A DNA stretch of 64,000 nucleotides, taken from assembly GCF_014395785.1 (NCBI RefSeq), contig NZ_CP060713.1, positions 3,500,501 to 3,564,500 on the forward strand, read 5' to 3'. The stretch comes from Nocardioides mesophilus. Lineage in GTDB: Bacteria > Actinomycetota > Actinomycetes > Propionibacteriales > Nocardioidaceae. Numbering within the stretch: the stretch's first letter is position 1; each line of letters opens with the position of its first letter. Made by a program: the position numbers and the translations under genes. The notes under the pieces were generated by a model. That model did no database searches and was not told the origin of the DNA. It saw nothing but the letters and a program-made list of their open reading frames with translations. Shown one piece after another: positions 54,171 to 64,000 of the stretch.

Positions 54171-55601
54171 ATGAGCAAGCAGTTCCACAACATCATCGCC
54201 GGCGAGAAGGTGGCTGCCGCCTCCGGCGAGACCTACGACGTGGTGAACCCGGCCACCGGCGAGGTCTACGCCCAGGCACCGCACTCGTCGGCCGAGGACG
54301 TGGACCGCGCCATGCGGGCCGCCGACAAGGCCTTCGAGACCTGGGGCGAGTCGACCCCCTCCGAGCGGCAGCAGGCGATGCTGAAGCTTGCCGACGCGCT
54401 GGAGAAGCGGGCCGACGAGTTCGTCGCCGCCGAGTGCGAGAACACCGGCAAGCCGATCACGCTGACCGCCGAGGAGGAGCTGCCGCCCTCGGTCGACGAG
54501 CTGCGCTTCTTCGCCGGGGCCGCCCGGGTGCTCGAGGGCCGTTCGGCCGGGGAGTACATGAAGGACCACACCTCGATGGTCCGGCGGGAGCCGATCGGCG
54601 TGGTCGGGCAGGTGACGCCGTGGAACTACCCGCTGATGATGATGATCTGGAAGATCGCCCCGGCGCTGGCGGCGGGCAACTGCGTGGTGCTCAAGCCCTC
54701 CGACACCACGCCGGCCTCCACGACGCTGTTCGCCGAGATGGCGCAGGAGTTCTTCCCGCCGGGCGTCTTCAACGTGATCTGCGGGGACCGGGACACCGGC
54801 CGGGCGATCGTGGAGCACGAGATCCCCGAGATGGTCTCGATCACCGGCTCGGTCCGGGCCGGCATGGAGGTCGCCGGGTCGGCGGCCGCCCAGCTGAAGC
54901 GCACCCACCTCGAGCTCGGTGGCAAGGCCCCGGTGATCGTCTTCGACGACGCCGACGTCGAGAAGGCCGCCGAGGCGATCGCGATGGCCGGCTACTTCAA
55001 CGCCGGCCAGGACTGCACGGCCGCGACCCGGGTGCTGGCCGCGCCGGGGGTGCACGACGAGTTCGTCGCGGCGCTCACCGAGCAGGCCCGCAACACGAGG
55101 ACCGGGGCGCCCGACGACCCGGACATCCTCTACGGCGCGCTCAACAACGCCAACCAGCTCTCCCGGGTCAGTGGCATGGTCGAGCGGCTGCCCGACCACG
55201 CCCAGGTCGAGATCGGCGGCTCCCGGCAGGGGGAGCGGGGGTTCTTCTTCGAGCCCACCGTCGTCTCCGGCCTGCTCCAGGACGACGAGGCCAGCCAGGA
55301 GGAGATCTTCGGCCCGGTGATCACGGTGCAGAAGTTCGACGACGAGGGGGAGGCGCTGCGCTGGGCCAACGGCGTGAAGTACGGTCTCGCCTCCTCGGTG
55401 TGGACCCGCGACCACGCCCGCGCCCTGCGGGTCTCCAAGCGGCTCAACTTCGGCGTGGTGTGGATCAACACGCACATCCCGTTCGTCTCCGAGATGCCGC
55501 ACGGCGGCTTCAAGTACTCCGGTCACGGCAAGGACCTCTCCCTCTACAGCCTCGAGGACTACACGCGCATCAAGCACGTGATGTCCTACATCGGGGAGTG
55601 A
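54171..55601 (+). CDS. aldehyde dehydrogenase, 4-aminobutanal type
   Basis: 476-residue NAD(P)-dependent dehydrogenase. The segment VGQVTPWNYPLMMMIWKIAPALAAGN, the glutamate region LELGGKAPVIVFDDAD and the catalytic cysteine motif YFNAGQDCTAATRV are those of 4-aminobutyraldehyde dehydrogenases (PuuC/PatD/YdcW group). It would oxidise the aldehyde made by the putrescine aminotransferase at 7.4-8.8 kb to GABA, which GabT at 57.2 kb then uses. ATG 54171 has GGGACGGAG upstream. It is separated from the pot genes by the whole polysaccharide locus. Confidence 0.9.
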   Translation: MSKQFHNIIAGEKVAAASGETYDVVNPATGEVYAQAPHSSAEDVDRAMRAADKAFETWGESTPSERQQAMLKLADALEKRADEFVAAECENTGKPITLTAEEELPPSVDELRFFAGAARVLEGRSAGEYMKDHTSMVRREPIGVVGQVTPWNYPLMMMIWKIAPALAAGNCVVLKPSDTTPASTTLFAEMAQEFFPPGVFNVICGDRDTGRAIVEHEIPEMVSITGSVRAGMEVAGSAAAQLKRTHLELGGKAPVIVFDDADVEKAAEAIAMAGYFNAGQDCTAATRVLAAPGVHDEFVAALTEQARNTRTGAPDDPDILYGALNNANQLSRVSGMVERLPDHAQVEIGGSRQGERGFFFEPTVVSGLLQDDEASQEEIFGPVITVQKFDDEGEALRWANGVKYGLASSVWTRDHARALRVSKRLNFGVVWINTHIPFVSEMPHGGFKYSGHGKDLSLYSLEDYTRIKHVMSYIGE

Positions 55602-55605
55602 CCGC

Positions 55606-56838
55606 GTGAGGATCCTGCTGGTCGGGGCCGGCGGCGTCGGCTCCGCGTTCGTCGCGATCGCGGCGCGCCGCGACTTCTTCGAGCACGTCGTCGTGGCCGA
55701 CTACGACCTCGCCCGCGCCGAGCGGGCGGTGGACGCGCAGGGCGGGGACGTCCGGTTCCGGGCCGCCCGGGTCGACGCGTCCTCGGCCGACTCGGTCGCC
55801 GCGCTGGTGCGCGAGCACGGCTGCACGCACGTCATGAACGCGGTCGACCCACGGTTCGTCATGCCGATCTTCGAGGGTGCGTTCGCGGCCGGGGCGGACT
55901 ACCTCGACATGGCGATGAGCCTGTCCCGGCCGCACCCGGAGGCGCCGTACTCCCGGGTCGGGGTCAAGCTCGGCGACGAGCAGTTCGCCGTGGCGGGGGA
56001 GTGGGAGGCGGCCGGGCGGCTCGCGCTGTGCGGCATCGGCGTGGAGCCGGGGCTCTCCGACGTGTTCGCGCGCTACGCCGCCGACCACCTCTTCGCGGAG
56101 ATCGACGAGCTGGGGGTGCGGGACGGGGCGAACCTGAGCGTCGACGGCTACGAGTTCGCGCCCTCGTTCTCCATCTGGACGACGATCGAGGAGTGCCTGA
56201 ACCCGCCGGTGGTGTGGGAGGCGGACCGGGCGGACACGGACGGCGGATGGTTCACCACCGAGCCGTTCAGCGAGCCGGAGGTCTTCGACTTCCCCGAGGG
56301 CATCGGCCCGGTGGAGTGCGTCAACGTCGAGCACGAGGAGGTGCTCCTGATGCCGCGCTGGGTCGAGGCGAAGCGGGTGACCTTCAAGTACGGCCTGGGT
56401 GACGAGTTCATCGACGTGCTCAAGACGCTGCACAAGCTGGGCCTGGACCGCACCGACAAGGTCCGGGTCGGTGGGGTCGAGGTGTCGCCGCGCGACGTCG
56501 TCGCGGCGTGCCTGCCGGACCCGGCCGGCCTCGGCGACCGGATGCGCGGCAAGACCTGCGCCGGTCTCTGGGTGAGCGGCACCGGCAAGGACGGCGAGCC
56601 GCGCTCGACGTACCTCTACCACGTGGTCGACAACGAGTGGTCGATGCGGGAGTACGGCCACCAGTGCGTGGTCTGGCAGACCGCGGTGAACCCGGTGGTG
56701 GCGCTGGAGCTGCTCGCGAACGGCACCTGGACGGGGAGCGGGGTGCTGGGTCCGGAGGCGTTCGACGCGCGGCCGTTCCTGGACCTGCTCACCGCCTACG
56801 GCTCGCCGTGGGGGACGCAGGAGCTGCCGGTCAGCTGA
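55606..56838 (+). CDS. saccharopine dehydrogenase family protein
   Basis: 410-residue NAD(P) enzyme with an N-terminal Rossmann fold (RILLVGAGGVGSAFVAIAARRD) and a central catalytic region with GIGVEPGLSDVFARYAADHL. Members include saccharopine reductase, carboxynorspermidine synthase and related reductive-amination enzymes. The position four bases after the aminobutanal dehydrogenase suggests a polyamine or lysine-derived amine substrate, by inference. GTG start. The end overlaps the convergent small membrane protein by eight bases. Confidence 0.8.
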   Translation: MRILLVGAGGVGSAFVAIAARRDFFEHVVVADYDLARAERAVDAQGGDVRFRAARVDASSADSVAALVREHGCTHVMNAVDPRFVMPIFEGAFAAGADYLDMAMSLSRPHPEAPYSRVGVKLGDEQFAVAGEWEAAGRLALCGIGVEPGLSDVFARYAADHLFAEIDELGVRDGANLSVDGYEFAPSFSIWTTIEECLNPPVVWEADRADTDGGWFTTEPFSEPEVFDFPEGIGPVECVNVEHEEVLLMPRWVEAKRVTFKYGLGDEFIDVLKTLHKLGLDRTDKVRVGGVEVSPRDVVAACLPDPAGLGDRMRGKTCAGLWVSGTGKDGEPRSTYLYHVVDNEWSMREYGHQCVVWQTAVNPVVALELLANGTWTGSGVLGPEAFDARPFLDLLTAYGSPWGTQELPVS

Positions 56839-57127
56839 ACGGGTCGACCCACCAGCCGAGGCTGACCGCCCGCACCTGCGGGCGGCTCTTGTCCCAGCAC
56901 GACCAGTGCGGGGTGCTGCCCGGTCCGGACTCCCAGCTGAGCACGTAGCTGCGGAAGTTGCCGCCGGCGTACTCGTTGCAGGCCTCGTTGGCGGCGGTCC
57001 GCAGCGCGGGGGTCACCGGCGGACCGTAGAAGTAGATCGCGAAGCCCACGAACACCGCGACGACGACGAACAGCGACCGGACGCTGCGCATCGACAGTCC
57101 GTGCTGTCCCGTTGCGGACACTCCCAT
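56831..57127 (-). CDS. small single-pass membrane protein, function unknown
   Basis: 98 residues. One membrane segment (SLFVVVAVFVGFAIYFYG, about residues 18-35) is followed by an extracytoplasmic tail with two cysteines, CNEYAGGNFRSYVLSWESG and HWSCWDKS, that could form a disulfide. ATG 57127 with GGGAGGTGCCCGC upstream. It lies between two convergent/parallel catabolic genes; no functional link can be seen. Confidence 0.7.
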   Translation of the reverse strand: MGVSATGQHGLSMRSVRSLFVVVAVFVGFAIYFYGPPVTPALRTAANEACNEYAGGNFRSYVLSWESGPGSTPHWSCWDKSRPQVRAVSLGWWVDPFS

Positions 57128-57193
57128 GCGGGCACCTCCCGAGGGAACTGTAGGGATGCCGCAGTGTTTTTCGCCGGGAAACGCCCGAGTCGC

Positions 57194-58555
57194 TCAGGCG
57201 GTGGCCTCGAACGCCTCGGCGAGCACGTCGAAGGCCTCCTCGAGCAAGGCGTCGGGCATCACCAGCGGCGGCAGGAAGCGCAGCACGTTGCCGTAGGTGC
57301 CGCAGGTCAGCGTGACCACGCCCTGGCTGTGGCAGTAGGCGGAGAGCGCGCCGGCACGAACGGGGTCAGGGAGTCGCCCGTCCGCGCCGACGATCTCGAC
57401 GGCCACCATGGCCCCCCGGCCCCGGACGTCCCCGATGCAGGGGTGTGCCTTCGCCAGGCCGTCGAGTCTGTGGGTCATCACCGCGCCGAGGCGGCGGGCG
57501 GCGGCGGAGAGGTCGTGGGTCTCCATCGCCTCCATCGCGCCGAGCGCCGCGGCGCAGGCCACCGGGTTGCCGCCGTACGTGCCGCCCAGGCCGCCCGCGT
57601 GCACGGCGTCCATGATCTCCGCGGTGCCGGTGACCGCGGCCAGCGGGAAGCCGCCGGCGATGCCCTTGGCGAGGGTGAGGAGGTCGGGGACCACGCCCTC
57701 GTGGTCGACGGCGAACCAGTCGCCGGTGCGGCAGAAGCCGGTCTGGATCTCGTCGGCGACGAAGACGATGCCGTTGGCGGAGGTCCACTCCTTGAGCCGC
57801 GGCAGGAAGCCGTCGGCGGGGACCACGAAGCCGCCCTCGCCCTGGATCGGCTCGATGACGATGCAGGCCAGGTTGGCGGCACCGACCTGCTTCTCGAGCA
57901 GGTCGATGGCCCGGTCCGCCGCGCCGACGCCGTCGATCTCCGCGGGCTCGCGGAAGGGGTAGGACATCGGTGCCCGGTAGACCTCGTTGGCGAACGGCCC
58001 GAAGCCCTGCTTGTAGGGCATGTTCTTCGAGGTCATCGCCATCGTGAGGTTGGTGCGACCGTGGTAGGCGTGGTCGAACACCGCGACAGCGGTCCGGCCG
58101 GTGGCCGCGCGGGCGATCTTGACGGCGTTCTCGACCGCCTCGGCGCCGGAGTTGAACAGCGCCGACTTCTTCGCGTGGGTGCCGGGGGTGAGCTCGGCGA
58201 GCTTCGCGCAGACGTCGACGTAGCCGTCGTAGGGGGTGACCATGAAGCAGGTGTGCGTGAAGGCCGCGGTCTGGGCCACCACCCGCTCGACGACCTCGGG
58301 AGCGGCGTTGCCCACGCCGGTCACCGCGATGCCGGAGGCCAGGTCGATCAGCGAGTTGCCGTCGGCGTCGACGAGCACGCCCCCTCCCGCGCGCTCGACG
58401 AACACCGGCAGCGTGGTCCCGACCCCGGCGGCCACCAGCTGCTGGCGGCGGGCGAACTTCTCCAGGGAACGGGGCCCCGGTACGGCGGTGACGAGGCGGC
58501 GCTCCTGGGGCAGTCCCGGCCCTCCGGCGCCGCCGGTGGCGGCCTCATGCGTCAT
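57194..58555 (-). CDS. gabT: 4-aminobutyrate--2-oxoglutarate transaminase
   Basis: 453-residue class III aminotransferase that converts GABA to succinate semialdehyde. PLP lysine in [19 protein letters not shown], aspartate in [16 protein letters not shown], and [16 protein letters not shown] in the phosphate-binding area, all matching GabT. ATG 58555. It is divergent from dxr; a GAATCCGTGG element lies about 100 bases upstream, like that before the putrescine aminotransferase. With the aldehyde dehydrogenase it finishes putrescine breakdown except for succinate-semialdehyde dehydrogenase, which is not in the window. Confidence 0.93.
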   Translation of the reverse strand: MTHEAATGGAGGPGLPQERRLVTAVPGPRSLEKFARRQQLVAAGVGTTLPVFVERAGGGVLVDADGNSLIDLASGIAVTGVGNAAPEVVERVVAQTAAFTHTCFMVTPYDGYVDVCAKLAELTPGTHAKKSALFNSGAEAVENAVKIARAATGRTAVAVFDHAYHGRTNLTMAMTSKNMPYKQGFGPFANEVYRAPMSYPFREPAEIDGVGAADRAIDLLEKQVGAANLACIVIEPIQGEGGFVVPADGFLPRLKEWTSANGIVFVADEIQTGFCRTGDWFAVDHEGVVPDLLTLAKGIAGGFPLAAVTGTAEIMDAVHAGGLGGTYGGNPVACAAALGAMEAMETHDLSAAARRLGAVMTHRLDGLAKAHPCIGDVRGRGAMVAVEIVGADGRLPDPVRAGALSAYCHSQGVVTLTCGTYGNVLRFLPPLVMPDALLEEAFDVLAEAFEATA

Positions 58556-58655
58556 GGGCTCACCCTACGACGCTGTCCCGGGGATGGCTACGGATCGCCG
58601 GGGCGAGGAGGAGTCGGACCGCGGAAACCGGAGGTGGCTCCGGCTCGGACGCGAG

Positions 58656-58665
58656 GAATCCGTGG
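58656..58665 (-). promoter_or_regulatory. GAATCCGTGG element upstream of gabT
   Basis: Ten bases identical to the element at 8848-8857 upstream of the putrescine aminotransferase. A single copy without partner arms, so the support is weaker than at the other two sites. Confidence 0.3.
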
Positions 58666-58694
58666 CACAGGCAGGGATCAGGCAGGATGGAGGC

Positions 58695-59801
58695 ATGTCT
58701 GTGCCTCGACGAGACGTCGTCATCCTCGGCTCCACGGGGTCCATCGGGACCCAGGCGCTGGAGCTGGTCCGCGCGCACCCCGACCGGTTCCGCGTCGTCG
58801 GGCTCACCGCGGGCGGCTCGGATCCCGACGCGTTCGGGCGTCAGGTGCAGGAGTTCGCGCCGCGCTTCGCCGAGCTCGGCGAGGAGGCCTCGTGCGCGGC
58901 CGCCGCCCTGGAGTGCGACGTGGTGCTCAACGGCATCAGCGGCGCGGTCGGGCTGCGACCGACGATGGCGGCCCTGGAGGCCGGCAACACGCTGGCGCTG
59001 GCGAACAAGGAGTCGCTGATCATCGGCGGGCTGGTGGTGCTCTCCCGCGCGAAGCCCGGGCAGATCGTTCCCGTCGACTCCGAGCACAGCGCGCTGGCCC
59101 AGTGCCTGCGCGCCGGTCGTCGCGACGAGGTACGCCGGCTCGTGCTGACCGCCAGCGGCGGGCCGTTCCGGGGCCGCAGCCGCGACGAGCTGCACGACGT
59201 GACGCCGCAGCAGGCGCTGGCCCACCCCACCTGGGCGATGGGCCCGTTGGTCACCGTCAACTCCGCCACCCTGGTCAACAAGGGGCTGGAGGTGATCGAG
59301 GCACACCTGCTCTTCGACATCCCCTTCGAGCGGATCGACGTCGTGGTGCACCCGACCTCGGTGGTGCACTCGATGGTGGAGTTCCACGACGGCTCGACGA
59401 TGGCGCAGGCGTCGCCGCCCTCCATGATGCTGCCGATCGCGCTGGGGCTGGGCTGGCCGGAGCGGCTCCCGGACGCGGCGCCCGGGATGGACTGGAGCCG
59501 GCCGGAGACCTGGCAGTTCTTCCCGCTCGACGACGAGGCCTTCCCGGCGGTCCGGCTGGCCCGTCGGGCGGGCGAGGCCGGCGGCACGGCCCCCGCGGTC
59601 TACAACGGCGCCAACGAGGTGTGCGTCCAGGCGTTCCTCGACGGTGAGATCCGGTTCACCGACATCGTGCCGACGGTCGAGCGGGTTCTGCTTCGTGCCG
59701 CCGAGCGCGACGACGTACCCTCGAACCTGACGGACCTGACCGTCGACGACGTCCTCGAGGCCGACGCCTGGGCCCGCTCCGAGGCCGGCGCACTCCGATG
59801 A
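58695..59801 (+). CDS. dxr: 1-deoxy-D-xylulose-5-phosphate reductoisomerase
   Basis: 368-residue enzyme of the MEP isoprenoid pathway. NADPH motif [30 protein letters not shown]; metal/substrate site [13 protein letters not shown]; flexible loop [31 protein letters not shown]; and the C-terminal [18 protein letters not shown] 58695 has GGAGG close upstream. It is followed after 22 bases by the site-2 protease gene and then ispG, the usual actinobacterial order. Slightly short, as is common in actinobacteria. Confidence 0.96.
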   Translation: MSVPRRDVVILGSTGSIGTQALELVRAHPDRFRVVGLTAGGSDPDAFGRQVQEFAPRFAELGEEASCAAAALECDVVLNGISGAVGLRPTMAALEAGNTLALANKESLIIGGLVVLSRAKPGQIVPVDSEHSALAQCLRAGRRDEVRRLVLTASGGPFRGRSRDELHDVTPQQALAHPTWAMGPLVTVNSATLVNKGLEVIEAHLLFDIPFERIDVVVHPTSVVHSMVEFHDGSTMAQASPPSMMLPIALGLGWPERLPDAAPGMDWSRPETWQFFPLDDEAFPAVRLARRAGEAGGTAPAVYNGANEVCVQAFLDGEIRFTDIVPTVERVLLRAAERDDVPSNLTDLTVDDVLEADAWARSEAGALR

Positions 59802-59823
59802 GGGAACGAAGGAAAGCTGAGAC

Positions 59824-61146
59824 ATGCTGACGGTGCTCGCCTACACGCTCGGCGTGCTGCTGTTCGTGCTCGGTGTGGCCGCCTCCATCGGTCTGCACGA
59901 GATCGGCCACCTGGTGCCGGCCAAGAAGTTCGGCGTGAAGGTGACGCAGTACTTCGTCGGCTTCGGCAGGACGGTGTGGTCGACGCGGCGCGGCGAGACC
60001 GAGTACGGCGTCAAGGCGATCCCGCTGGGCGGCTACGTCAAGCTCGTCGGGATGCTGCCGCCCGAGCCGGGCCAGGCCGACACCGGCCGGCTGCGCAAGT
60101 CCAACACCGGGATGTTCACCCAGCTGATCTCCGACGCCCGCGCCTCGGAGTACGAGCTCGTCGAGGACGGCGACCACGACCGGCTGTTCTACAAGCTGCC
60201 GTGGTGGAAGAAGGTCATCGTGATGGCCGGCGGCCCGACGGTGAACCTGGTGCTGGCCTTCCTGCTCTTCGGCGCGGTCTTCATGATCCACGGCGCGCAG
60301 CAGACGACCACCACGATCGACACCGTCTCCGACTGCGTCATCGCGGCGACCCCGCAGAACGTCAGCCAGGCCCAGCGCGCCTGCACCGACCAGGACCCGG
60401 TGGCCCCCGCGAAGAAGGCGGGGCTGCGGCAGGGGGACCAGGTGGTCTCCTTCAACGGCACCCCGGTGACCTCGTGGGACCAGTTCAGCTCGCTGATCCG
60501 CGCCAACGACAACGGCGCGGCCACCATCGTCGTCGAGCGGGACGGCCAGCAGGTCACCACGACCACGAACACCACGGTCTCCGCCCGCCCGGGTGAGGGC
60601 GACCCCGCCAAGATCGTGCAGGCGGGGTTCCTCGGCGTGGTGCCGAAGGTCGTCCTCGAGCGCCAGGGACCGGTCTTCGTCATCACGACCATGGGCGACT
60701 ACACCTGGGAGACGGTGAAGGCGCTCGGCCAGCTGCCGGTGAAGCTGTGGGGAGTCGGTCGGGCGGCGCTCGGTCTCCAGGAGCGGGCGCAGGACAGCCC
60801 GATGAGCGTGGTCGGCGCCAGCCGGGTGGCCGGTGAGGTGGCCTCGACGGACGGCATCCCGGCGGCCAACAAGTTCTTCGGGCTGCTCACCCTGCTCGGC
60901 GGCATCAACCTGTTCGTCGGCATGTTCAACTTCGTGCCGCTGCTGCCCCTCGACGGCGGCCACATCGCCGGGGCGCTCTACGAGGCCGCCCGCCGCGGCC
61001 TCGCCCGGTTGTTCCGGCGCCCCGACCCCGGCTACTTCGACACCGCCAAGCTGCTGCCGGTGGCCTACGTGATGGCGAGCGTCATCCTGGTGATGAGCGT
61101 CGTGCTGATCTACGCCGACATCGTCGCCCCGGTCCGGCTCGGCTAG
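59824..61146 (+). CDS. site-2 intramembrane metalloprotease (RseP/Rip1-like)
   Basis: 440-residue membrane protease. Zinc site [14 protein letters not shown] in the first membrane segment (about residues 22-35), a central PDZ domain ([22 protein letters not shown]), and the second zinc ligand in [20 protein letters not shown], with three or four membrane segments overall. It cuts membrane-bound regulators such as anti-sigma factors. The co-location with dxr and ispG is conserved in actinobacteria. ATG with GAAGGAAAGCTGAG upstream. Confidence 0.93.
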   Translation: MLTVLAYTLGVLLFVLGVAASIGLHEIGHLVPAKKFGVKVTQYFVGFGRTVWSTRRGETEYGVKAIPLGGYVKLVGMLPPEPGQADTGRLRKSNTGMFTQLISDARASEYELVEDGDHDRLFYKLPWWKKVIVMAGGPTVNLVLAFLLFGAVFMIHGAQQTTTTIDTVSDCVIAATPQNVSQAQRACTDQDPVAPAKKAGLRQGDQVVSFNGTPVTSWDQFSSLIRANDNGAATIVVERDGQQVTTTTNTTVSARPGEGDPAKIVQAGFLGVVPKVVLERQGPVFVITTMGDYTWETVKALGQLPVKLWGVGRAALGLQERAQDSPMSVVGASRVAGEVASTDGIPAANKFFGLLTLLGGINLFVGMFNFVPLLPLDGGHIAGALYEAARRGLARLFRRPDPGYFDTAKLLPVAYVMASVILVMSVVLIYADIVAPVRLG

Positions 61147-61216
61147 TGCCGTCCCCGACCTCCAGCACCCAGCACCCACCGGTCGCCGTCGGCGGCCAGA
61201 GAAGGAAAGGCTCTCG

Positions 61217-62377
61217 ATGACCTCGATCGACCTGGGGATGCCAGCCGCACCGCCTCCGGTGCTGGCGCCGCGGCGCAAGAGCCGCCAGATCAAGGTCGGC
61301 AAGGTGCTGGTCGGCGGCGACGCCCCGATCTCGGTGCAGTCGATGACCACCACGCTGACCTCGGACGTGAACACGACGCTGCAGCAGATCGCCGAGCTCA
61401 CCGCCTCAGGTTGCGACATCGTCCGGGTCGCCTGCCCGTCGCAGGACGACGCGGACGCCCTCGCCGAGATCGCGCAGCACTCCCAGATCCCGGTGATCGC
61501 CGACATCCACTTCCAGCCGAAGTACGTCTACGCCGCGATCGACGCCGGTTGCGCCGCCGTCCGCGTGAACCCCGGCAACATCCGCAAGTTCGACGACCAG
61601 GTCAAGCAGATCGCCGCGGCCGCCAAGGATCGCGGCACCTCGATCCGGATCGGCGTCAACGCCGGCTCCCTGGACCCGCGGCTGCTGGAGAAGTACGGCA
61701 AGGCGACCCCGGAGGCCCTCGTGGAGTCCGCGGTGTGGGAGGCGTCGCTGTTCGAGGAGCACGACTTCCACGACTTCAAGATCTCGGTCAAGCACAACGA
61801 CCCGGTGGTGATGGTGCAGACCTACGAGATGCTCGCCGAGCGCGGCGACTGGCCGCTGCACCTCGGCGTCACCGAGGCGGGCCCGGCGTTCCAGGGCACG
61901 ATCAAGTCCTCGGTCGCCTTCGGCGCGCTGCTGTCGCGGGGCATCGGGGACACGATCCGGGTCTCGCTCTCGGCTCCTCCGGTGGAGGAGGTCAAGGTCG
62001 GCCTGCAGATCCTGGAGTCGCTGAACCTGCGCCCGCGCCGGCTCGAGATCGTCTCCTGCCCCTCGTGCGGGCGCGCCCAGGTCGACGTCTACAAGCTCGC
62101 CGACGAGGTGACCGCGGGGCTCGAGGGCCTCGAGGTGCCGCTGCGCGTGGCCGTCATGGGCTGCGTGGTGAACGGTCCCGGGGAGGCCCGCGAGGCGGAC
62201 CTCGGCGTGGCCTCCGGCAACGGCAAGGGCCAGATCTTCGTCAAGGGCGAGGTGATCAAGACCGTGCCGGAGTCGAAGATCGTGGAGACCCTGATCGAGG
62301 AGGCCATGCGGCTCGCCGAGGCGATGGGGGAGCCGGTCGACGGCCAGGGCGGTGGGGCCACGGTCTCGGTCAGCTGA
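61217..62377 (+). CDS. ispG: 4-hydroxy-3-methylbut-2-en-1-yl diphosphate synthase
   Basis: 386-residue iron-sulfur enzyme, next-to-last step of the MEP pathway. N-terminal [36 protein letters not shown], and the C-terminal cluster ligands in [12 protein letters not shown] and [18 protein letters not shown]. Length is normal for actinobacteria. AGAAGGAAAGG lies upstream of ATG 61217. Pairs functionally with dxr in the same run. Confidence 0.96.
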   Translation: MTSIDLGMPAAPPPVLAPRRKSRQIKVGKVLVGGDAPISVQSMTTTLTSDVNTTLQQIAELTASGCDIVRVACPSQDDADALAEIAQHSQIPVIADIHFQPKYVYAAIDAGCAAVRVNPGNIRKFDDQVKQIAAAAKDRGTSIRIGVNAGSLDPRLLEKYGKATPEALVESAVWEASLFEEHDFHDFKISVKHNDPVVMVQTYEMLAERGDWPLHLGVTEAGPAFQGTIKSSVAFGALLSRGIGDTIRVSLSAPPVEEVKVGLQILESLNLRPRRLEIVSCPSCGRAQVDVYKLADEVTAGLEGLEVPLRVAVMGCVVNGPGEAREADLGVASGNGKGQIFVKGEVIKTVPESKIVETLIEEAMRLAEAMGEPVDGQGGGATVSVS

Positions 62378-62404
62378 TCGCGCCGGGCCAGGCCCCGGGT
62401 CGCG

Positions 62405-62410
62405 TAGGCT
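62405..62410 (+). promoter_or_regulatory. candidate -10 box TAGGCT, leaderless start
   Basis: TAGGCT ends six bases before the GTG of the GNAT gene, the geometry expected for a transcript that begins at the start codon. No ribosome site precedes that GTG, which agrees. Confidence 0.4.
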
Positions 62411-62416
62411 CGCGGC

Positions 62417-63262
62417 GTGCTCCGGACCCTCGACGGCCTACGGCTGCTCGGCCCCTCCGACCTCCCCGCGATGTTGGAGCTGACGGCGCGCGACCCGGTC
62501 GTCAACGTCTTCGCTGAGTACCGCTCCCGGCTGACCCGGCTGGACCCCCGCTGGCTCGGCGGTGAGGTGTGGGGCTACTACCAGGACGGCGAGCTGGTCT
62601 CGGCGTGCCACTCCGCCGCCAACCTGGTCCCGGTCGAGGCCACCCCGGCGGCGGTCGAGGCGTTCGCGCTGCGCGCCGGCGAGCAATCGCGGCGCTGCGC
62701 GACGATCGTCGGCCCCGCCGCGGACGTCGAGGCGATGTGGCGGATGCTCGAGCCGGTCTGGGGCCCTGCGCGGGAGCACCGGCCGCGGCAGTTCCACATG
62801 CAGATCGAGGGCCCGGCGGCGATCCCGCCCGACGCCGCCGTACGCCGGACCACCTCCGACGACCTCGACGCCCTCTACCCGGCCTGCGTGGCGATGTACA
62901 CCGAGGAGGTCGGGGTCTCCCCGGAGCTGGGCGGCGGGGCCAACCTCTACCGCGCCCGCGTCGCGCAGCTGATCTCCAAGGGCTGGTCGTTCGCCCGGCT
63001 CGACGAGGGGCGCGTGGTGTTCAAGGCGGAGATCGCCGCCGCGACTCCTCACGCCTGCCAGATCCAGGGCGTGTACGTCGCACCCGACCGGCGCGGGCAG
63101 GGGCTCGCCGCCGCCGGGATGGCCGCGGTCGCCGAGATCGCCCGGCGCGAGGTGGCTCCGGTGGTCTCGCTCTACACCAACGACTTCAACGTCGCGGCCT
63201 GGCGGGCCTACGAGCGCGCCGGCTTCACCACGACCGGGCTGTTCAGCACGATCATGTTCTGA
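62417..63262 (+). CDS. GNAT-family N-acetyltransferase with N-terminal DUF4081-like domain
   Basis: 281 residues. The N-terminal half ([28 protein letters not shown]) is the extra domain often found in actinobacterial GNAT proteins next to proS and ispG; the C-terminal half has the acetyl-CoA loop [23 protein letters not shown] and ends [21 protein letters not shown]. The GTG start has no ribosome site and follows a -10-like TAGGCT by six bases, so it may be leaderless. Acceptor unknown. Confidence 0.88.
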   Translation: MLRTLDGLRLLGPSDLPAMLELTARDPVVNVFAEYRSRLTRLDPRWLGGEVWGYYQDGELVSACHSAANLVPVEATPAAVEAFALRAGEQSRRCATIVGPAADVEAMWRMLEPVWGPAREHRPRQFHMQIEGPAAIPPDAAVRRTTSDDLDALYPACVAMYTEEVGVSPELGGGANLYRARVAQLISKGWSFARLDEGRVVFKAEIAAATPHACQIQGVYVAPDRRGQGLAAAGMAAVAEIARREVAPVVSLYTNDFNVAAWRAYERAGFTTTGLFSTIMF

Positions 63263-63316
63263 GCCGCCCCGAGGTGCCCGGTGGAATCTGGTGTGCGGCC
63301 GGCCGACACCGGCGGT

Positions 63317-63322
63317 TAGCCT
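63317..63322 (+). promoter_or_regulatory. candidate -10 box TAGCCT before proS
   Basis: TAGCCT ends seven bases before the proS ATG, again the spacing for a leaderless transcript, and no ribosome site is present. Confidence 0.38.
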
Positions 63323-63329
63323 TGCCCGC

Positions 63330-64000
63330 ATGATCCTGCGGATGTCCAGCCTGTTCCTGCGCACGCTCCGCGACGATCCGGTGGACGCGGAGGTGCCGAG
63401 CCACCGGCTGCTCGTCCGTGCCGGCTACATCCGCCGTGCCGCTCCGGGCATCTACTCGTGGCTGCCGCTCGGGCTGCGGGTGCTGCGCCGGATCGAGGGC
63501 ATCGTGCGCGAGGAGATGGACGCCATGGGCGCCCAGGAGCTCCAGTTCCCCGCGTTGCTGCCGCGCGAGCCCTACGAGGCCAGCGGCCGCTGGACCGAGT
63601 ACGGCGACGGCATCTTCCGCCTCAAGGACCGCAAGGGCGGCGACTACCTGCTCGGCCCCACCCACGAGGAGCTCTTCACGCTGGTGGTGAAGGACCTCTA
63701 CTCCTCCTACAAGGACCTTCCGGTCTGGCTCTACCAGATCCAGACCAAGTACCGCGACGAGGCGCGCCCCCGGGCCGGCCTGCTGCGCGGCCGCGAGTTC
63801 ATCATGAAGGACTCCTACTCCTTCGACAGCTCCGACGAGGGTCTGGACAAGTCCTACGCGGCGCACCGTCAGGCCTATGTCAAGATCTTCGACCGGCTCG
63901 GCTTCGACTACGTGATCGTGAAGGCGACCGCCGGAGCGATGGGCGGCTCGAAGTCCGAGGAGTTCCTCGCCACCGCCGCCAACGGCGAGGACACCTACGT
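63330..64000 (+). CDS. proS: prolyl-tRNA synthetase, N-terminal part (cut by the window end)
   Basis: 223 complete codons of a class II aminoacyl-tRNA synthetase; the frame is open to the last base. Motif-like regions visible: [49 protein letters not shown], the motif 2 [26 protein letters not shown]-type segment (written here [14 protein letters not shown]) and [14 protein letters not shown], where the bacterial-type insertion domain begins. This is the bacterial form. ATG 63330 follows a -10-like box. Confidence 0.96.
   Translation, partial: MILRMSSLFLRTLRDDPVDAEVPSHRLLVRAGYIRRAAPGIYSWLPLGLRVLRRIEGIVREEMDAMGAQELQFPALLPREPYEASGRWTEYGDGIFRLKDRKGGDYLLGPTHEELFTLVVKDLYSSYKDLPVWLYQIQTKYRDEARPRAGLLRGREFIMKDSYSFDSSDEGLDKSYAAHRQAYVKIFDRLGFDYVIVKATAGAMGGSKSEEFLATAANGEDTY

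Noticed and set aside
1-64000. tRNA, rRNA or insertion-sequence features
   Set aside because: No cloverleaf-like, rRNA-like or transposase-like sequence was recognised on either strand.

Overview
The window is very GC-rich, uses many GTG starts, packs genes with overlapping stop/start codons (ATGA, GTGA, TGATG) and carries Tat-type signal peptides. Together with the order dxr, site-2 protease, ispG, GNAT, proS at the right end, this points to a high-GC actinobacterium, most likely in the Nocardioidaceae (Nocardioides-like). That placement is inference from gene content and style. No gap without a gene exceeds about 260 bases, and I saw no rRNA, tRNA, insertion sequence or CRISPR array.

Layout. 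(1) 1-10.6 kb: polyamine uptake and catabolism, with potD-potA-potB-potC, a PuuB-like FAD oxidase, a carboxylesterase, a putrescine-type aminotransferase and a YtcJ-like amidohydrolase. (2) 10.6-24.8 kb: a Tat-exported small protein facing a 13-gene minus-strand operon. The operon runs from a CapD/PglF-like dehydratase through a Wzc-like kinase, a WbpA-like dehydrogenase, a PqqD-like protein, a nucleotidyltransferase, a GNAT protein, a polytopic membrane protein and a DegT aminotransferase. It ends with two LuxR-type regulators, an HPr-kinase-like protein, a second PqqD-like protein and a P-loop-less HPr-kinase-like paralogue. (3) 25.0-30.0 kb, plus strand: a gutted UDP-glucose dehydrogenase, a frameshifted glycosyltransferase, a polysaccharide deacetylase, a glycosyltransferase, and PglC- and PglD-like proteins. 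(4) 30.0-42.1 kb, minus strand: a giant frameshifted surface protein, WlbA/WbpB, a protein of unknown function, a sugar N-formyltransferase and an O-antigen-ligase-type protein. (5) 42.3-54.0 kb: epimerase, PglE-like and WbpE-like aminotransferases, WbpD, glycosyltransferases, asparagine synthase, a frameshifted epimerase and GlmS. (6) 54.2-58.6 kb: aminobutyraldehyde dehydrogenase, a saccharopine-dehydrogenase-family protein and GabT, which complete polyamine/GABA catabolism. (7) 58.7-64 kb: housekeeping genes dxr, rip, ispG, GNAT and proS (cut by the window end).

How it fits together. The central 43 kb is a surface-polysaccharide locus. Its enzymes suggest two nucleotide-sugar pathways: UDP-diNAc-bacillosamine (PglF, PglE, PglD; PglC as initiating transferase) and UDP-2,3-diacetamido-glucuronic acid (WbpA, WbpB, WbpE, WbpD). 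A formyltransferase and an asparagine-synthase-type amidotransferase may decorate the product. No Wzx flippase is visible. The locus sits between two halves of a polyamine/GABA catabolic region that share a similarly spaced DNA motif, as if it had split that region.

Most unusual points: the HPr-kinase-like/PqqD/nucleotidyltransferase/twin-LuxR module facing a Tat-exported cysteine-containing protein; three separate frameshifts in the polysaccharide locus, each explained by one missing G in a G-run; an internally deleted UDP-glucose dehydrogenase; two adjacent 816-bp repeat units that look identical in the giant surface gene; and a 57-bp in-frame tandem duplication at the start of potC.
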